Of a stretch of 64,000 nt of DNA, positions 61,812 through 64,000 are shown piece by piece. Numbering within the stretch: position 1 is the first letter of the stretch; every line of letters begins with the position of its first letter. A program made the translations under genes and the position numbers. This DNA is from Jeongeupia wiesaeckerbachi (GTDB lineage: Bacteria > Pseudomonadota > Gammaproteobacteria > Burkholderiales > Chitinibacteraceae), in NCBI RefSeq assembly GCF_050916355.1, contig NZ_CP136946.1, positions 2,294,001 through 2,358,000 of the forward strand, written 5' to 3'. Below the pieces are notes generated by a model. It saw only the letters and a program-made list of their open reading frames with translations. It was not told where the DNA came from and made no database searches.

Positions 61812-62438
61812 ATGCAGACTGTTTCCTCATTGGGCGCCGTGCGTCCTGCCGTCGCAGACGGGCGTGTGATCGCCGTTGGTGCTTCAACCGGCGGCACCGA
61901 GGCGCTCAAATCGCTACTGGTGCCATTGCCAGTCAATTTGCCGCCTATCGTGATCGTTCAACACATGCCGGCGATGTTTACCGAATCGTTTGCAAGGCGC
62001 CTCGATGGACTGTGCGCGTTACAGGTCAAGGAAGCGCAGCACGGTGATGTACTCATGCCGGGATGCGCCTACCTGGCGCCGGGGCATTCTCATCTTCGAC
62101 TTGCTCGACTTGGCGGCCGCCTGAGCTGCGCCTTGTCGCAGGACGAGCCCGTCAATCGCCATCGACCATCGGTCGAGGTGCTGTTTCGTTCGGTCGCCGA
62201 TTTGGTGGGGGGGCGGGCGCTCGGCATCATGCTGACCGGTATGGGCAAGGATGGCGGCACCGGCATGCGCGCAATGCGTGATGCGGGTGCGTACAACTTT
62301 GCCCAGGACGAAGCGAGTGCGACGGTGTTTGGTATGCCCAAAGAGGCGATTGCGCTTGGCGGTGTCGACGAGGTGCTACCGCTGTCCCGCATCCCGGAAC
62401 GCCTGCTTGCCAGACTGGCGTTGGTGCGTCCCAACTGA
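61812..62438 (+). CDS. Stand-alone CheB-type methylesterase, no receiver domain (208 aa)
   Basis: CheB C-terminal esterase/deamidase fold only. Catalytic Ser in VGASTGGTEALK, His in VQHMPAMF and Asp in GMGKDGGTGM are all present, so the enzyme should be active. CheB normally has a regulatory receiver; here it is missing, which would leave the enzyme constitutively on or controlled by a partner. The start is uncertain: no good ribosome site precedes the ATG at 61812, and TTG codons lie just before it. It sits 33 bp after the PP2C fusion and 18 bp before fleR. Confidence 0.85.
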   Translation: MQTVSSLGAVRPAVADGRVIAVGASTGGTEALKSLLVPLPVNLPPIVIVQHMPAMFTESFARRLDGLCALQVKEAQHGDVLMPGCAYLAPGHSHLRLARLGGRLSCALSQDEPVNRHRPSVEVLFRSVADLVGGRALGIMLTGMGKDGGTGMRAMRDAGAYNFAQDEASATVFGMPKEAIALGGVDEVLPLSRIPERLLARLALVRPN

Positions 62439-62456
62439 ATGACGGAGATTTGAGAA

Positions 62457-63791
62457 GTGGCTTTACCAGTTCTGGTCGTGGAGGATGACGACGCGTTGCG
62501 CGAGGCACTATGCGACACGCTGGTGCTTGGCGGGCATCCCGTGCTGAGCGCGGGTGACGGTAGCGAGGCGCTTGACTTGCTGGCCGGTGGCCAGCGAGTC
62601 GGGCTGGTGCTGTCGGATGTGCAGATGCAGCCGATGGACGGCGAGACGCTGTTGCGCGAAGTAAAAGTGCGTTATCCGTGGCTGCCGGTCTTGCTGATGA
62701 CGGCATATGGGGTGGTCGATCGTGCAGTCGCCGCTTTGCATGCTGGCGCGTGTCACTACCTGCCCAAGCCGTTCGAGCCGGACCTGCTGCTGCAAGAGGT
62801 TGCCAAGTACCTGTTGCCGGGCGGTGACGACAACGATGTGATCGCCGAGGATCCCGCCGTACGACGGATCTTCGACGTTGCCGAGCGTGTCGCCAAGGCG
62901 GATGCGTCGGTATTGATCACCGGCGAGTCGGGTACCGGGAAAGAGGTGTTGGCGCGTTTTCTGCATCATCACAGCCCGCGCGCCACCAAGGCCTTCATTG
63001 CCATCAACTGCGCCGCAATTCCTGAGCAGCTGCTCGAGTCGACGTTGTTTGGCCATGAGAAGGGGGCCTTTACCGGTGCAACCTCGCAGCATGTTGGCAA
63101 GTTCGAGCAAGCCAATGGCGGGACCTTGTTGCTGGACGAAATCACCGAGATGCCATTGCCGCTGCAGGCCAAGTTGCTGCGGGTGTTGCAGGAGCGCGAG
63201 GTCGAACGCGTCGGCGGCGTTAAGCCGATGCCGGTCGACATCCGGGTACTGGCGACGTCGAATCGGGATCCCCAAGCCGAGGTGCTCAGTGGGCGATTCC
63301 GGGAAGATCTTTTCTACCGGCTCAATGTGTTTCCGCTGCACTTGCCGGCGCTGCGCGAGCGGCCGGACGATATCCTGCCGCTGGCACGCAGCTTGTTTGC
63401 CAAACACGCAGGTAGGCAGCAGCGGCGCGTGCCGACGATTTCGGCGGCTGCCGCTGCGGCGCTGCGTGCACATGTGTGGGACGGGAATATTCGCGAGCTC
63501 GACAACGTCGTCCAGCGCGCCCTGATCCTGGCGCCCGGGGACGAAATTGCCGCCGAACACCTGTACTTGCCGGTTGCGAAGGCAAAACTTGCCGGTGCCG
63601 CGACCGCGTTGCCGGAGGTGACGGTTAAACCAGCGGACATGCGTGAGCTCGAAAAGCAGCATATCCTTGAAACACTGGCTGCCGTGAGCGGCGTCCGCAA
63701 GCTGGCGGCCGAGCGTCTGGGCATGAGCGAGCGGACATTGCGCTACAAGTTACAGCAGTATCGAGAGGCCGGTGATCCGCGGGTCGATTAA
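62457..63791 (+). CDS. fleR: Sigma-54 flagellar response regulator FleR/FlrC (444 aa)
   Basis: NtrC-type activator. Receiver (1-120) with VVEDDDALRE, phospho-Asp in LSDVQMQPM and Lys in LPKPFE; AAA+ domain with GESGTGKE, the sigma-54 loop GAFTGA and GTLLLDEITE; C-terminal Fis-type HTH (VRKLAAERLGMSERTLRYKL). Activated by FleS, it drives sigma-54 genes for hook and basal body, such as fliE, whose gene follows with a near-perfect -24/-12 promoter. GTG start at 62457. Confidence 0.92.
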   Translation: MALPVLVVEDDDALREALCDTLVLGGHPVLSAGDGSEALDLLAGGQRVGLVLSDVQMQPMDGETLLREVKVRYPWLPVLLMTAYGVVDRAVAALHAGACHYLPKPFEPDLLLQEVAKYLLPGGDDNDVIAEDPAVRRIFDVAERVAKADASVLITGESGTGKEVLARFLHHHSPRATKAFIAINCAAIPEQLLESTLFGHEKGAFTGATSQHVGKFEQANGGTLLLDEITEMPLPLQAKLLRVLQEREVERVGGVKPMPVDIRVLATSNRDPQAEVLSGRFREDLFYRLNVFPLHLPALRERPDDILPLARSLFAKHAGRQQRRVPTISAAAAAALRAHVWDGNIRELDNVVQRALILAPGDEIAAEHLYLPVAKAKLAGAATALPEVTVKPADMRELEKQHILETLAAVSGVRKLAAERLGMSERTLRYKLQQYREAGDPRVD

Positions 63792-63793
63792 GG

Positions 63794-63809
63794 TGGCGCG
63801 TATCTTGCT
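63794..63809 (+). promoter_or_regulatory. Sigma-54 promoter of fliE
   Basis: TGGCGCGTATCTTGCT: GG and GC doublets 10 bp apart, one change from TGGCAC-N5-TTGC. Start site near 63821, 23 bp before the fliE ATG. Confidence 0.85.
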
Positions 63810-63843
63810 TGATCAGGTGTATTCGCAATCGGGACATTGTTTA

Positions 63844-64000
63844 TGAGCGTGCAGGGTATCGATCAGCTTCTGGGGCAGTTGCAGGTCATGTCGGCCAAGG
63901 CCGCCGGCCAGGGCGCGCCCGCGACTGACGCAACCGGTGGTGCAGACTTTGCCGGCCTGCTCAAGTCGTCACTGGATCAGGTCAGCCAGATGCAGCAGTC
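63844..64000 (+). CDS. fliE: Flagellar hook-basal body protein FliE, N-terminal part (cut by window edge)
   Basis: The first 52 codons (MSVQGIDQLLGQLQVMSAKA ... DFAGLLKSSLDQVSQMQQ) match the FliE pattern of an N-terminal amphipathic helix, variable linker and the FAGLLKSSLDQV helix. FliE joins the MS ring to the rod. The typical order fleSR-fliE and the sigma-54 promoter agree. The rest lies outside the window. Confidence 0.9.

Overview
This window is GC-rich DNA from a Gram-negative bacterium, most likely a betaproteobacterium of the order Neisseriales with a chitin-degrading lifestyle (Chitinibacter/Jeongeupia-like). The grounds are the style of the rRNA operon, the family-level match of most proteins to betaproteobacteria, CydP-type cyd gene order, a secreted chitin-active LPMO and a polar-type FleSR flagellar cascade. 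No phylogeny could be run, so the genus is a guess.

Layout. 1-4.3 kb (minus strand): the pqi intermembrane lipid transport locus, with PqiA split into two genes, then the methionine importer metNIQ. 4.6-6.2 kb: guaA. 6.2-13.1 kb: a patchwork of accessory genes (alpha/beta hydrolase with divergent LysR regulator, VOC protein, lipoprotein, GNAT-like protein, TetR-controlled MFS pump, and a decayed second copy of the TetR-MFS pair). It is closed at 13.02-13.09 kb by a diverged copy of the guaA 3' end. I read this as a scar of genomic-island insertion at the guaA 3' end, although no integrase remains. 13.5-16.6 kb: an efflux operon (DUF3302, HlyD-type adaptor, NodT-type outer membrane lipoprotein).

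17.4-37.5 kb is mainly an organosulfur scavenging region. It holds an SfnR-like sigma-54 activator, an FMN-dependent monooxygenase, two TauD-type dioxygenases, a porin, three tandem sulfonate-type binding proteins, an MFS protein, two permeases and an ATPase, then a nitroreductase-like flavoprotein, a methyltransferase, a GST and the aldo/keto reductase Tas. The 509-bp divergent gap before the porin carries one sigma-54-type promoter facing each way and a 10-bp dyad between them, so the activator at 17.5 kb is a natural candidate to switch on both arms.

37.8-43.2 kb: a complete rRNA operon (16S, tRNA-Ile, tRNA-Ala, 23S, 5S). 43.4-44.8 kb: a secreted AA10 LPMO with a 17-unit Pro-Thr-Pro-Val linker and a C-terminal chitin-binding module. 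45-48.6 kb: a GbsR/MarR regulator with cydP-cydA-cydB-cydX (cytochrome bd oxidase) behind an FNR-like promoter. 48.8-51.9 kb: phospholipase PldA, an HPP-CBS membrane protein and a lipoprotein.

51.9-64 kb is motility. On the minus strand lie cheV-cheV-cheY-cheZ-cheA and an EAL/HDOD protein, headed by a near-consensus sigma-28 promoter. On the plus strand lie fleS, an anti-sigma antagonist, a receiver-PP2C-HATPase protein, a receiver-less CheB-type methylesterase, fleR, a sigma-54 promoter and the start of fliE. The three genes between fleS and fleR form a partner-switching module resembling HsbRA of Pseudomonas. Together with the guaA scar and the bidirectional sigma-54 sulfur locus, it is the most interesting content here.
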